Source: Nematostella vectensis
Taxonomy: Eukaryota > Cnidaria > Anthozoa > Actiniaria > Edwardsiidae
NCBI RefSeq assembly: GCF_932526225.1
Contig: NC_064047.1
Span: 13,710,460-13,774,459, forward strand
Direction: 5' to 3'
DNA length: 64,000 nucleotides
The notes under the pieces were generated by a model. The model saw nothing but the letters and a program-made list of their open reading frames with translations, was not told the DNA's origin and did no database searches. Shown piece by piece: positions 1 through 9,689 of the stretch. Position 1 is the first letter of the stretch, and each line of letters opens with the position of its first letter. Made by a program: the position numbers and the translations under genes.

Positions 1-735
1 CGAAAGTTGTGTCATCAACTAGTGGCGATTTCAGCTTGTTTTTAGACAAACAAGAAACTCCGAAGTCGGTATTTTTGAGCAATTTCGCGCACTTTTCGAA
101 CATTTTGTCGCTTGTTTCGTCTTCGTTGTTGATCATAGTTTTTCTTGTTTGATTTGATACTCGAGATGGTTTGAGTTAAATACTTCGATATCGATAAACT
201 AAGCTTTCTTATCAAGTATGCTCACTACTCTACGGCAATCGACGTGTTTATCTATGGAAGGAGGAGGATGAACGGAGATAAACAGCGACAAAGATTTGGC
301 TGTAGTTTTAAATTGATGTTTACTCACTTCCCGCGATTTAAGGGAGTAATGCATGGTCAAACATAACGCGGAGGATCCGAGAACGTAATCATTAAACAGT
401 TTCGGAGTTTAATGATAAAAGACTTAGAATTTTAAGCAGTTTAAGAGTTAAATGATAAAAATCCTCATTGACCTTCATTCCAAATCTTTGCGGCCTATCA
501 TCCGATGTCCACGACGTACACTCGATTGTCTGCAATCCTTCATACGACTTTGAAAGCCGTGAACTTAAGTCTTCTCTACAGTTTAAAAAAATACTGAAAG
601 TCGTGGGCTAAGATTGTGCAACCCGTGTCCACGTAAAGAATATCCGTAGACACGGGAAAAAAATCCTTTTAACATCCGTTTGTTTTTGGCGTTTACACGG
701 AAAACCTAAGTGTACGTTTTCTCACGGACGGTCAC
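1..735. mobile_element. Right-hand part of a TIR DNA transposon (unit 1 copy)
   Basis: This stretch matches 33380-34119 almost base for base, including the right terminal inverted repeat (700-735 here, 34084-34119 in unit 2). In unit 2 the complementary left terminus is visible at 32517-32552. Here the left end lies outside the window. No protein-coding region is seen in it. The subterminal part (about 610-700) holds several copies of a motif like gtccacg/gtagacacgg. It lies in the intron that follows the first TLDc exon of the minus-strand TRIM-TLDc gene. A non-autonomous element is inferred. Confidence 0.6.
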
Positions 736-898
736 TCATGAGATGTCATCCTCCATCTCTTCCTAAGATTTACAAAAAGTAACGACACAGTTGAGGTAAT
801 GGACAAAAATAGGGCAAATGTTTTCTTTGTACAATAATGATCGGAAGTCCCGACCCTCACCCTGCTACGGCCCTTCTCGTATTCGTTAGTGTACTCAC

Positions 899-1249
899 TT
901 GTCCACGCTACGTCAGAGTAGCCACCAAACACGTATCGGCCCCCAACGCTCACGAGTACGATGTTCGGCGCTTTGCCGTTGCATTTTTCATGGAAGGTCC
1001 TGGCAGCCCAGCCATCTCTTTTTGCAGAGAAACATCTGACCCAGCGACTTTTTGGACTCTGCTGCACGGGCTGCAGGAATCCCAAGAGATCTCGGAGGTA
1101 CTCTGGACCTTTGCCGCTGAGGATGGCGGACTTCTCAAAAACTGCAACGGAATTACACCATCCAGAGATATTATAGATAAAGGCTTGTACTTCATGGTAT
1201 GTCCATATTGTATCCTTCTCCTCGTATTGAGCGATAAAGAATTGGAAAA
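899..1249 (-). CDS. TLDc domain exon (N-terminal half), copy 1
   Basis: The exon reads from an acceptor (tag at 1252-1250) to a consensus donor GTGAGT at 898-893, leaving one base of the next codon. It carries TLDc hallmarks in order: SAILSGKGPEYL, then the core RDGWAARTFHEKC, then the highly diagnostic VFGGYSDVAWT just before the donor. Its start phase (two bases completing a codon) fits the phase-1 end of the coiled-coil exon in copy 2. The reading frame is open through the whole exon. The continuation of the domain (typically FLFSL...DLYI...EVF) is not found in the first 890 bases, which hold a transposon instead. Confidence 0.82.
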
Positions 1250-3703
1250 CTAATCTTATGAAATACTTGCCTCGTGATAATCACGAGTATGTCTAGATAA
1301 GGAGATAAGTGTATGTACAGGCTATTTTCATACACTGAAACATGACACAGCTATAAGAGAAATTTACCTTGGCCTTTATAAACTGAGATTGTCTTTGACA
1401 AAGAATCACAATACTCCTCGTTCACGCCTAAATAAACACCATCCTCTTTATCCATTGTATGAACAGTACCGCTTTCGAACATATGCACGTGTTCGCGAAA
1501 ATTGCGAACAACGCAACAGCAGCTGTTACTGTTAGAGAGGATTACAGTTATTCATAATCAGGACACAACTGTTTTGGAAAATTTACCTGTATGCTCAGAT
1601 TCACCAACTGAGACTTGGCTTGATACATCAACCGAGATCTTCTTTGACATGGACTCCAATATTCCTGATCCACTACAAGACGAACTCCACCCTCCATACA
1701 AGGCTGATCCACGGGTTTCTCTGCAAGACTCGATAGCTGGGATAGCACTTCATTCCTGATGGACAAGACATCCACATCATTTGCTTCCCTGCACATTCTC
1801 TCAGCAAACTCCAAACTGCTACGAGCACTTGCAAGTCTCATGGATAGATTCTCTCTCTGGGCAGTCAGCTGCTTCTCTTGCTTCTGACAAGCTGACTCGA
1901 TCTCCCCTTTAAGATAAGATCGCATCTTCTCAAGAGCCCCTATCTGCTTATCAATAAACTGATCCAGATCCCTTCTGGCCGCTCGTTTATTTTCGTCCAG
2001 ATGTTGTTGAGCCTTTTCAACCAATGCCATCGCCTGTTCAATGTCGGTGAGTTTTGATGTAACTTTTTTTGCTCTTTCCAATATTTCTTCTTTCTCTCGA
2101 GCGATAACATCACTTGTGAAAAGGTAGTCATGATTTTTATGATCAACAACGGTGCAATCTCGGCAAATCACTTCCTTACAAGATTCGCAAAACAGTTTCA
2201 GCTTTTTACCCTTATGTTTGGTGCAGTAGGTAGTTTTGCTCATTGCAAGTAACTTTCCGCTTTTGATCTCATCAAGACTGAGGATAGTATGGTGTTGCAA
2301 CGGTCGAAGTCTCTTATGAGCCGAGATACACTGCTCACAGACAAAGTGATCGCACTCGTTACATCTCCCTTGGGCAGGCTCGCCACTATCACACATTTGA
2401 CAAACAGTTTTCTTCTTGGAGTCTTCAGATGTGAACAAAGGAAGAACAGAGATAATACTATTGATCATAAAGTTCACCTTCAAACTCGAAACATCAGCCG
2501 GGGAAATCTAAGAGGAGAAAAAACAGGTTTAATAAAATTCGCATATCACCATTTAAAAATCAAAAGGGAGGACAATTTTAGATCAGCCTTATTGTGGTCT
2601 ATGCTACGCTGGATTGTATTAATATAATAATTAATTCTTATCATTTAACTGTTTAATACTCATAAACTATTAAATGAATGGATATAAATTTCTTGTGGAA
2701 AGGATTCAAGTTCACAGGAACAAAATTTTCCATCCCCCCCCCCTTATGCCCCACCCCTCAAAAAAACCCGAAGAAAGAAGGAGCAAAGAAGGGAACAGCA
2801 ACGACAATGTTGAAGGAACGCGAGCAAGGAATTCGCTGAAAACATTAATTCGGAAAAAGTGAAGGCACTCAATTTCTCAAATGTGCGACTGAATCCAGGT
2901 TGTCAACCTGATAAGGGTTGTTGCTATAATTGACACAGAAGAAGCAAAAAGGCTTTTTGTTCTTCTCCATGCGAGAAAAGCGCAGCAGCAGAAAAAAAAA
3001 AGAAAGAGAGAGAGAGAGGAAGACAGATTGTAGCATTAGAGCGTTTTGGTAATGATTTCAAACATGGAACATAAGCATATAGCGGAAACCATGAAAAAAA
3101 AGGTGTATACAGGTTTACATAGCATCGATGAAACGTAGTTTAATACATATCCTTGACTCATGGATTGTGCATGCCAAATAACTGGCCGCAAACTGAGACT
3201 CTTTGAAGCAAGAAGTCTGATTTGACACTTGGTCAAATTATTTAGAAGGGACAACACTCAAAGAAATCAGTGACCCCCCTTAAAATCCACACACATTCGG
3301 CACCTCCACCTTTAGACCTCAGAAATTTCTCAAGGCCCCGCCACAGTATCCTCACGCCCCACCCCTCCCTCGGGATAATAAATGAACTTTCCCTTAGTTC
3401 TCAATTGAAAAGCACTATGTTGTTTAAATCAATTTGTTTGTTGCAGCAAAACGTTTGTTACACAAGTTGTGCCAAGGTCTTTTAACTAATGGATGTATTT
3501 TTGATATGACAGATTACCTGGAATTCCGCCTTACAGAGGGGGCACACAAGTTTTCCTCTCCCTTCAGAGTGCACTGCCAGCTCTTCCAGGCAGTGCCGAC
3601 AAAATGAGTGGAAGCAAGGGAGCACTCTAGTATCGTTGAAGTGCTCTTTACATATAGAGCACGTCACCTCATCCTCGAGGCGCCTGCTGGCAGATGTTGC
3701 CAT
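899..3703 (-). CDS. TRIM-TLDc gene, copy 1 (partial; last exon outside window)
   Basis: This minus-strand gene is assembled from three well-supported exons: 3518-3703 (RING), 1587-2507 (two B-boxes plus coiled coil) and 899-1249 (N-terminal half of TLDc). A possible small extra exon lies near 1368-1490. Known family role: RING/B-box/coiled-coil proteins are usually E3 ubiquitin ligases, and TLDc domains occur in OXR1/NCOA7/TLDC2 proteins that bind the V-ATPase. The terminal exon (C-terminal half of TLDc) should lie left of position 1, by analogy with 30644-30984 for copy 2. The exon at 1587-2507 is 921 nt against 892 nt in copy 2 and is frameshifted near its end, so this copy may make a truncated TRIM protein or be a pseudogene. 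Joining RING and TLDc exons into one gene is inferred from matching splice phases and order. Confidence 0.7.
1368..1490 (-). other. Possible small exon between coiled coil and TLDc
   Basis: On the minus strand an open stretch encodes SGTVHTMDKEDGVYLG and then EEYCDSLSKTISVYKG before a donor-like CAAG|GTAAAT at 1368-1362. Its last third resembles the end of the preceding exon in copy 2 (DEYWGSFSKKISVDEHT), so it looks like a duplicated exon end. I could not find an acceptor with matching phase. In copy 2 the equivalent (about 37880-37975) loses its donor to inserted repeat sequence and runs into TAA. Real, alternative or vestigial exon use is uncertain. Confidence 0.4.
1587..2507 (-). CDS. B-box/coiled-coil exon, TRIM-TLDc copy 1
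   Basis: The exon begins after a polypyrimidine tract and AG (2509-2508) and joins in phase 0 to the RING exon, giving the classic TRIM linker EFQ then ISPADVSSLKVNFMIN. B-box 1 follows (CQMCDSGEPAQGRCNECDHF and so on), then B-box 2 (YCTKHKGKKLKLFCESC, CRDC, DHKNHDY), then a coiled coil rich in E/K/Q/R of about 130 residues. The donor is GTAAAT at 1586-1581. Relative to copy 2 there is a one-base deletion just after EYW and an added stretch of about 30 bases, so the frame at the donor differs. If spliced on, the TLDc exon would be out of frame. Confidence 0.8.
3518..3703 (-). CDS. RING-finger exon with start codon, TRIM-TLDc copy 1
   Basis: The exon is 62 codons from ATG (3703-3701) to a donor GTAATC at 3517-3512, ending in phase 0. 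The C3HC4 RING is complete: CSICKEHF, LPCFHSFCRHCLEEL, and CPLC near the end. The start is chosen because the very short leader MATSASRRLEDEVTC is typical of TRIM proteins and is shared with copy 2. The intron to the B-box exon is about 1 kb. Confidence 0.88.
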
Positions 3704-4630
3704 TTCTTCAAGAAAAAACTAGAAAAGCATAAGAAAATGGTTATTCCATTGCTACTCATATCAGCCTTAAAAACACTATCAATATCCCTGAGAATTCTCT
3801 TATTTCTGTGATGATATACATAAAAAACTATGAATTATCAGCGCTGGAGAAGTTGCAGTCCAAAGCAGTTTTGGGGTAGGTATTAGATGTTTATTTTATT
3901 GTATTATTTTCGCGATTTTGGTGCAAGAAAATCAAACAAAACAATTGGAATTAAAATGTGCTTTCATGTTCAGAACTGTAACAAACTGTAACAGAAACAT
4001 GCGTGAGCTTATTAAATTTTAACGCATCCCAATTTTCATGAAACTTAACTTTCGCGTCACTTTTTTTTCACGAAATTGTTAAAACCGCAAGATTAAAGTG
4101 ACGCGAAGATAAAGAAGAATAAGGTATACTATACCAATTCTGCACCTGTTGGACATATATTCTACCTTATGACTAGGTGAAGCGAAGATATTATGTTTAT
4201 TTCCGAGTGGTGGAAACAATATTTTACGAGTGAGCGCAGTGAACGATCTTGTTGACAATTTTCAGCACCGGGGGGGGGGGGGGGGGGGGGGGGGATGGGG
4301 GAGGAGGAGAGTGTAACACATATTAGGGACCTTCCCTAATGAGTTGAATCACCCTAAATGGGAGGAGAAAAGCTATCCTTCAAACAGTGGAATGTTTGGT
4401 AATTAACATGTCTTTCTCTCGCCGAGTGTCACAAACTGTGCGCGAAAGTAAGGCCTCACGGATTTTGTGTATTTGTCAGTTTATTGGCTATGGACCCAAC
4501 GCTTTTAGAATACACTAACTAGAGGTCTATCACAAATCATGCATTCCGATTGGCTGAGCTACTAATGGTCTATTAGTGATAGACGATGAGTAGAGAAATT
4601 CTCGGGAAAAAGGCGGCTGTAATCTTTGTT
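3704..4630. other. Non-coding spacer upstream of TRIM-TLDc copy 1
   Basis: No gene is seen. Part of it (about 3820-3960) is a diverged relative of unit 2 sequence near 40020-40160. The probable promoter of the minus-strand TRIM gene lies at its left end, but no clear TATA box or initiator was identified. A short inverted repeat (gtctatcac at 4525-4533, gtgatagac at 4576-4584) could be a small MITE or hairpin. Confidence 0.5.
4270..4294 (+). repeat. Poly-G run
   Basis: An uninterrupted run of about 25 guanines is followed by a G-rich stretch. Similar runs occur near 13062-13078 and 39034-39047, and a poly-C run at about 24293-24312. Length is likely variable and error-prone in sequencing. Confidence 0.9.
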
Positions 4631-4649
4631 TGTAATCTTTGTTTATCGA

Positions 4650-4990
4650 GGGTAGCATATTTAACCGAATATACAGTTTTCTAACATATGACCCTCGGTT
4701 AGTAAGCACTGTCACTGGGGGTGGTCACTGCCAGAGGGTTTATTGCGTCCCCAGTGGTACTTTTACGTCCCTTCGGTTCAGGTTAATGTACTGCAGCTTG
4801 AAGAGACGGGACCTCCGGTTTAGTGTCCTTATCCGAGAAGACTGGAAACACGGGAGAATAACTTCAACTCGCTTGTGACACAAATCCGAACCAAGGCAGG
4901 AACCCGGAAAAATCCCCAGTTTGAGCCAGGATTCGAACCTTGGCTACAGCGGTGAGAGGCCGACGCGCTAACACACTTGGCCACCCGTGC
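4650..4990 (-). mobile_element. tRNA-derived SINE-like element
   Basis: Read on the minus strand, about 4990-4920 has a tRNA-like head. It contains an A-box-like TGGCCAAGTGTGTTAGCGCG, a CTC in anticodon position and a perfect B box GGTTCGAATCC. The head has no normal acceptor stem pairing and is followed by about 270 bases of unrelated body containing ccggaggtcccgtc. That layout is typical of tRNA-derived SINEs and unlike a functional tRNA gene. Family membership cannot be fixed without a repeat library. Confidence 0.65.
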
Positions 4991-5229
4991 TTCTTAATCG
5001 CGATTTGACGAAGTTAGCGGCGACTTAAGGGACGTCCCTGCTTCAATAAACTATAAAGCAAGTCAGAAGAAAAAGTACCAAGGAAAGATAGAACTTGAAG
5101 ACACAAATGCACACGCCAATCAATCGGCGCAAACGATAGTCGAATTTCCCATTTCGTGCATGATGTATTCCTACTAGCCAACTAGCCCGACTTTACGCTC
5201 AAATGAGCGTCTAGTTTACAATAAGTTTA

Positions 5230-7010
5230 CATTTTGCAGAATGGAAGCCAATCAGAGTTAATTTATCCAAGAAAAGAAATAATCAAAACATCCAACCTCC
5301 CAGTGCTGCCTACATCACCCTTCCCTGACATCGCTGATCTGCAGTTTGACACACGTGGTATTGCTAAGCTCCTAAAGAGTGTTGATGTGCACAAAGCTAG
5401 TGGACCCGATCAAATCCCTTGTTGGATACTAAAAACTGCCGCTGAAGAGCTGGCCCCCTTTTTGCAAAAGCTGTTCACCTACTCACTTCTTACTGGGCAG
5501 ATTCCCAAGGATTGGTGCAATGCTAACATTCATGCAATTTTTAAGAAAGGGAATAAGTCCCTAGCTTCTAACTATCGTCCTATATCTTTAACGTCAATCA
5601 CTTGTAAAATCATGGAACACATTTTGTTTCGCCACCTAATGTCCCATCTCGACAGCAATAATATCCTCCTACATATACAACATGGCTTCAGGAAAAAGTA
5701 TTCCTGCGAGACGCAACTCATCACTGTGCTCCACGAACTGTGTTACAATCTTGACCAAGGAAATCAAACTGACTGCATTCTACTTGATTTCTCAAAGGCT
5801 TTTGATAGGGTTGCCCATGGGCGTCTGCTTCAGAAACTTGATTTTTACGGTATCCGTGGAAAGCCACTTACGTGGGTCAGGTCTTGGCTAATCCACAGAA
5901 ATCAAACAGTTGTTGTAGAGGGGGAGACATCAAAATCAACCAGAGTCACATCAGGGGTCCCCCAAGGGACTGTCCTGGGACCACTGATGTTCCTCTTGTT
6001 CATCAATGACATCAACTCAGGGATTACTTCACGTATTAGACTTTTTGCGGATGACACCATCTTATATGGCCTAATCGAAGGCCCACAGAGTGCAGCAGTT
6101 ATTCAGAAAGATCTTGATCTCCTTTTTAAATGGTCTAAAACATGGCAAATGTCATTCAACGCCGACAAGTGTAATATTATCAGAATACATAGATCCAAGT
6201 CTCCCATTGTTTATAATTACACGCTGGGTGGGACTCCATTAAAAGCTGTTCAGAGCCACCCATACTTGGGTGTAGAGTTGTCCTCAAATCTGAACTGGAA
6301 CACTCATGTCACTAATATTGTTGGAAAGGCTAACAAATCACTCGGTTTTATAAAGAGAAATCTTGGGGCTTGCCCTGATTTTGTTCGAGAAAGAGCGTAC
6401 ACTACCCTCGTGCGCCCACGTGTGGAATTTGCTTCTAGTGTGCGGGATCCACATGTCCAGAAGCAAATAAAGGACCTAGAGAGCGTACAAAGGAGAGCGG
6501 CAAGATTCGCAAAGAACTGCTACGTTTATGAACCAGGGACTGTGACAGGCTTACTAAAAGAACTCAAATGGCCATCCCTCCAGCTACGAAGGAAGATGGC
6601 GAGACTTACTATGTTCTACAAAATGGTGTATGGCCTTGTAAACATAAATATTCCCAAAGATCTCCTACAAACTCGCAAGCAATCTACTCGCTCCTCTCAC
6701 CCCAAGAGGTTCATAAACCTGCCTTCGAACACAAATACTTCTAAATTTAGCTTTTTAACCCGCTCGCTTAAAGAGTGGAACTTACTGCCAAATAACATAA
6801 TAGAGGCACCAACTCATGCTAAATTTAAGGAGCTGTTATCCCGTGAATTTTGCATATAATGTTAAAATGAAGAGACAGTAGTGTTACATTATTACTTTAT
6901 TTTGTATTCTTTTTCCTTTTACATATATTTCATTTTCTTTTGTTATTGTAATTTTATATATCCGCCTCATGCTCACGCTTTGCGGATTACAATATATAAA
7001 TAAATAAAGA
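5230..7010 (+). mobile_element. 5'-truncated non-LTR retrotransposon (CR1/Jockey-like)
   Basis: The element contains a single long reading frame (5234-6859), a short 3' UTR, and an AT-rich tail aaataaataaa ending about 7008. Upstream sequence shows no endonuclease domain, so it is a truncated copy, as usual for target-primed insertions. The 3' UTR includes a stem-loop made of atccgc (6960-6965) and gcggat (6982-6987), with flanking complementary AT sequence. It has no counterpart in unit 2, so the insertion followed the duplication or was lost there. Confidence 0.85.
5234..6859 (+). CDS. Reverse transcriptase fragment of non-LTR element
   Basis: The 541-codon open frame encodes the reverse transcriptase domain of a LINE. 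Visible blocks in order are HKASGPDQIPCWILK, NYRPISLTS, QHGFRKKYSCETQL, LDFSKAFDRV (first catalytic Asp), SGVPQGTVLGPLMFLLFIND, and the active site FADD near residues 270-273. The C-terminal region then has the usual RR...RA...FKELL ending. It would copy element RNA at a nicked target site. The frame is intact but the N-terminal endonuclease is missing, so it cannot mobilise itself. The first ATG is arbitrary because the true ORF starts upstream of the truncation. Confidence 0.88.
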   Translation: MQNGSQSELIYPRKEIIKTSNLPVLPTSPFPDIADLQFDTRGIAKLLKSVDVHKASGPDQIPCWILKTAAEELAPFLQKLFTYSLLTGQIPKDWCNANIHAIFKKGNKSLASNYRPISLTSITCKIMEHILFRHLMSHLDSNNILLHIQHGFRKKYSCETQLITVLHELCYNLDQGNQTDCILLDFSKAFDRVAHGRLLQKLDFYGIRGKPLTWVRSWLIHRNQTVVVEGETSKSTRVTSGVPQGTVLGPLMFLLFINDINSGITSRIRLFADDTILYGLIEGPQSAAVIQKDLDLLFKWSKTWQMSFNADKCNIIRIHRSKSPIVYNYTLGGTPLKAVQSHPYLGVELSSNLNWNTHVTNIVGKANKSLGFIKRNLGACPDFVRERAYTTLVRPRVEFASSVRDPHVQKQIKDLESVQRRAARFAKNCYVYEPGTVTGLLKELKWPSLQLRRKMARLTMFYKMVYGLVNINIPKDLLQTRKQSTRSSHPKRFINLPSNTNTSKFSFLTRSLKEWNLLPNNIIEAPTHAKFKELLSREFCI

Positions 7011-7094
7011 TGAGCTTAATCGCTGTCTCCAAGTATTTTATGCTTTGGTTCGACAAAAGAATGGCAAATGCAATGGTTTATTTGCAAAGAAACT

Positions 7095-7390
7095 TAGGAC
7101 AGGTCGCATACTACTAAACCGTGCTGTCTAAATCGGCCTTAATTAAGCTGCTTAGTGAGGCGGCACCGAGCTTGGCTAGTCAGCAAAGGCTGACTTCGAC
7201 AGCACGATTCAGTCGCATGCGACCTGTCTACGACATGTCTTAGCCCTGAATAAACACTACGACTTTTTCAGTCGAGCATCGTAGCCGAGTCGTAGGTTGA
7301 TTTACACTTTACGACTCGAGTTGTAGATGTGTTGCGGGCAAGTCGCATACGACTAAATCGTGCTGTTTAGATCAGTCTTAATAAATCAAG
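7095..7390. repeat. Imperfect inverted repeat, MITE-like
   Basis: Sequence at 7099-7127 (aggtcgcatactactaaacc and onward) is complementary to 7197-7229 (gacagcacgattcagtcgca and onward), with roughly 70 bases between. A further partial copy of the arm occurs at about 7336-7380. The structure fits a small foldback or MITE. No transposase is seen. Confidence 0.55.
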
Positions 7391-7666
7391 TATAGATTGC
7401 CAATTAGACATGGAAATACAAGTTTTGGGTAAAAAAAGTAGGTTAAATATAAACATTTCGAATTCCTCGAATGTTTCGTAAATCGAATCGAAAGTGAAAC
7501 TCATTTCATGTCACCTCTTCAGCTTTATCACGCCGAAGACAAATGAATAGATTCACTTTTAGACGCCTTACAAATAAAGGAACAGCTAATAGCTAAAATA
7601 GGGTGGAAAACGCGATATAAATACCTGTTTTTTGTCGAAATCTTCTCAGACGAATCCTAACTTACA

Positions 7667-7807
7667 ATGGAAGCGTCTGATCAACCCTTCGGGAAAGACG
7701 CAAAGGACCCTAGTCCCCCACGCAGTCAGTCATACCGCCCCCTGTCACGCAAGGCGAGCTCAGCAGTCACATGCGGAACCAAACAAAACAGAAGCAAACA
7801 GCGTTGA
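7667..7807 (+). CDS. Short ORF (46 codons) duplicated in unit 2
   Basis: The ORF runs from ATG to TGA and begins MEASDQPFGKDAK. A related ORF with the same start and end lies at 43045-43197; differences between the two include a six-base indel that preserves frame. A TATA-like tataaat lies about 50 bases upstream (near 7616), which suggests a promoter-proximal first exon or a very small gene. The product is hydrophilic, rich in Ser, Lys and Arg, with no signal peptide or membrane segment. No family is recognised. It may be the first exon of a gene whose later exons I cannot identify. Confidence 0.4.
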   Translation: MEASDQPFGKDAKDPSPPRSQSYRPLSRKASSAVTCGTKQNRSKQR

Positions 7808-8004
7808 CTTTGATCGCGAAGAATTCTGAATCTCAGATAAGGCTCAATATTTTCTAGTCTTCCTAGACTCGATTATTTAGCTCAGTTGAAATTGGACTCA
7901 GGCGCATTACGAGACACAGATCCCCCAGAGGTCAGAGCGGTCGCGTGATGCTTGGACAGGCCCTACACAAGCCCTTGAGCCTGAATTATTCTATTTTCTA
8001 TTAC

Positions 8005-8155
8005 TATATGGTTGCCAGGGCGCTAAGACAAGCATCTGTCTATGGTTGCCAGGGCGCTAAGACAAGCATCTGTCTATGGTTGCCAGGGCGCTAAGACAAG
8101 CATCTGTCTATGGTTGCCAAGGCGCTAAGACGAGCATTATGGAGGGATATGGTTG
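8005..8155 (+). repeat. 34-bp tandem repeat, about four copies
   Basis: The unit is close to tatggttgccagggcgctaa followed by gacaagcatctgtc. Three nearly identical copies are followed by a diverged fourth. No coding content. Confidence 0.8.
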
Positions 8156-8427
8156 CCAGGTGCTCATTATCAATAAGTGAACCTTTTGCGTCTTTAGTGA
8201 AAATACTATCGGATTTTTTTTATCAAAGACGGTCCCTCTGTTTAATCAACGCCATTTCCCTGGTTCTACATCCGCTTGGACATGAAAGCGCAGCGTTTCT
8301 GAATATATTTTGCAGTTTTATCTGTAGATAGCACAAATCAAACTTAAATAAAAGGGAAGCTATTGAGCCATTGCATTAAATGGCAGCGTGATTGGCCTTC
8401 TCTAACATGAACCTTAATATCTTCAAG

Positions 8428-9668
8428 GTGTTCAACTTCTTAAACAAGATATGTGAGCGTGCCCTTCTCATGAGACGCAACCCCCGTGAGGTGACCTGGA
8501 CTGTTCTGTATCGCCGCAAGCACAAGAAAGGCACCCAGGAGGAAGTGTCCAAGAAGCGCACCCGCCGTAATATCAAGTTCCAGAGGTCTGTACAGGGTGC
8601 GTCTCTTGACAACATCCTCGCCAAGAGAAACCAGAAGCCTGAGGTCCGCAAGGCGCAGAGAGAGAGAGAGCTATCAGGTGACTAGGTTAACCATGTTTAC
8701 CCATGTTTAAGGCACATTTTGCTGTGAACTTAACTATGTGTTCTTATCACATCTTATAAATGGAAGATGGAAGATGTATAGCTGATACTGATATTAATAA
8801 CACAAATTTAATAGAACCTCAGGAAAACAATAGTCAAAACTTGTGTACCAAACTATTTTTTTTCTTTTATATAGCAATTTAAAGGTATAGCTTTAGAAAT
8901 ATGTTAAACTCTAATTAATGCTGTAATCAGCTCAGTAAGAAAACAGGAATGTCTTTAAAGTTAAAATTGAATTTCTTTAGGAAAAAAATGAAAAAAGCTT
9001 TTAAGCTTTAATCATGCTCTACTCTGTCGATACAAATATTTCACTGAATGTTTAAATTCCAAAGTGTGTGCATTTTGTCATGTTTTAAAGAATGCAATGC
9101 ATTATGGGCTAAGGTCATGCTTTTGGACAGTGTTCTTTGTAAATATAGACCAGAAATAGTTCGAATAGCACACGTTCACAGCTAGGCCAATTCTACTGTT
9201 TTCGATTGTAAGGGATATCTCCATTCCAATGACATGCACTCTTTTTCTAGCACTTTATTAAACACATAAAATAAGTTGCAAAGGAATAAGCAGAAACATA
9301 CCTTGATCAGGCTATTTTAGGAGCAATAATTGGGAACATGCATTTGTTGTTTCGTGATTGTGTACGAGGCCATGCGGTGTCTAGCTACATAGTATCTTAT
9401 TTCAATATCTCAAGTTAATGCTTTTGGGCAAAACTATCTACTCTACACTAATTGTCTATCTTTGTGTTTGTTTGGAGACCCAGCATTTCTGTGATGTCTT
9501 ATTCATACTGGTTGAGACAAGTCTATGATAAAATCTAATCCAACTGAGAAATGTAGGTTTTAGGTTGTTTATTCGATTGTGTATGCTTTTATCATATTGC
9601 TGATTCTGCTTGTGATTGCTCACAGGGCAGCTAAAGAGAAGCTGAGAGCAAAGGCAGATACAAAGAAG
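8428..9668 (+). pseudogene. RPL24: Ribosomal protein L24 fragment, two exons with a frame break
   Basis: Exon 8428-8677 encodes the central part of eukaryotic RPL24: [66 protein letters not shown]. It ends at donor GTGACT (8678 on). Exon 9626-9668 encodes AAKEKLRAKADTKK after a good acceptor (cacag) and ends at donor GTAACT. The first exon leaves one base of a codon while the second needs two, so the frame is broken. The break coincides with a GA run (agagagagagag, 8657-8670) that probably gained bases. The N-terminal zinc-finger exons and the C-terminal tail are not found. Retained intron position argues for a DNA-level fragment duplication, not a processed copy. Confidence 0.8.
8678..9625 (+). 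other. Intron of the RPL24 fragment
   Basis: About 950 bases, AT-rich, bounded by GTGACT and cacag. No further coding or repeat signal is seen. Confidence 0.55.
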
Positions 9669-9689
9669 GTAACTACAGGGGTCATTTGT

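Noticed and set aside
837-1253. 138-codon plus-strand frame, repeated at 34221-34637
   Set aside because: It is the antisense shadow of the TLDc exon, which has correct splice sites and domain motifs.
4920-4990. Functional tRNA gene on the minus strand
   Set aside because: The B box is perfect, but there is no paired acceptor stem, and SINE-like body sequence follows.
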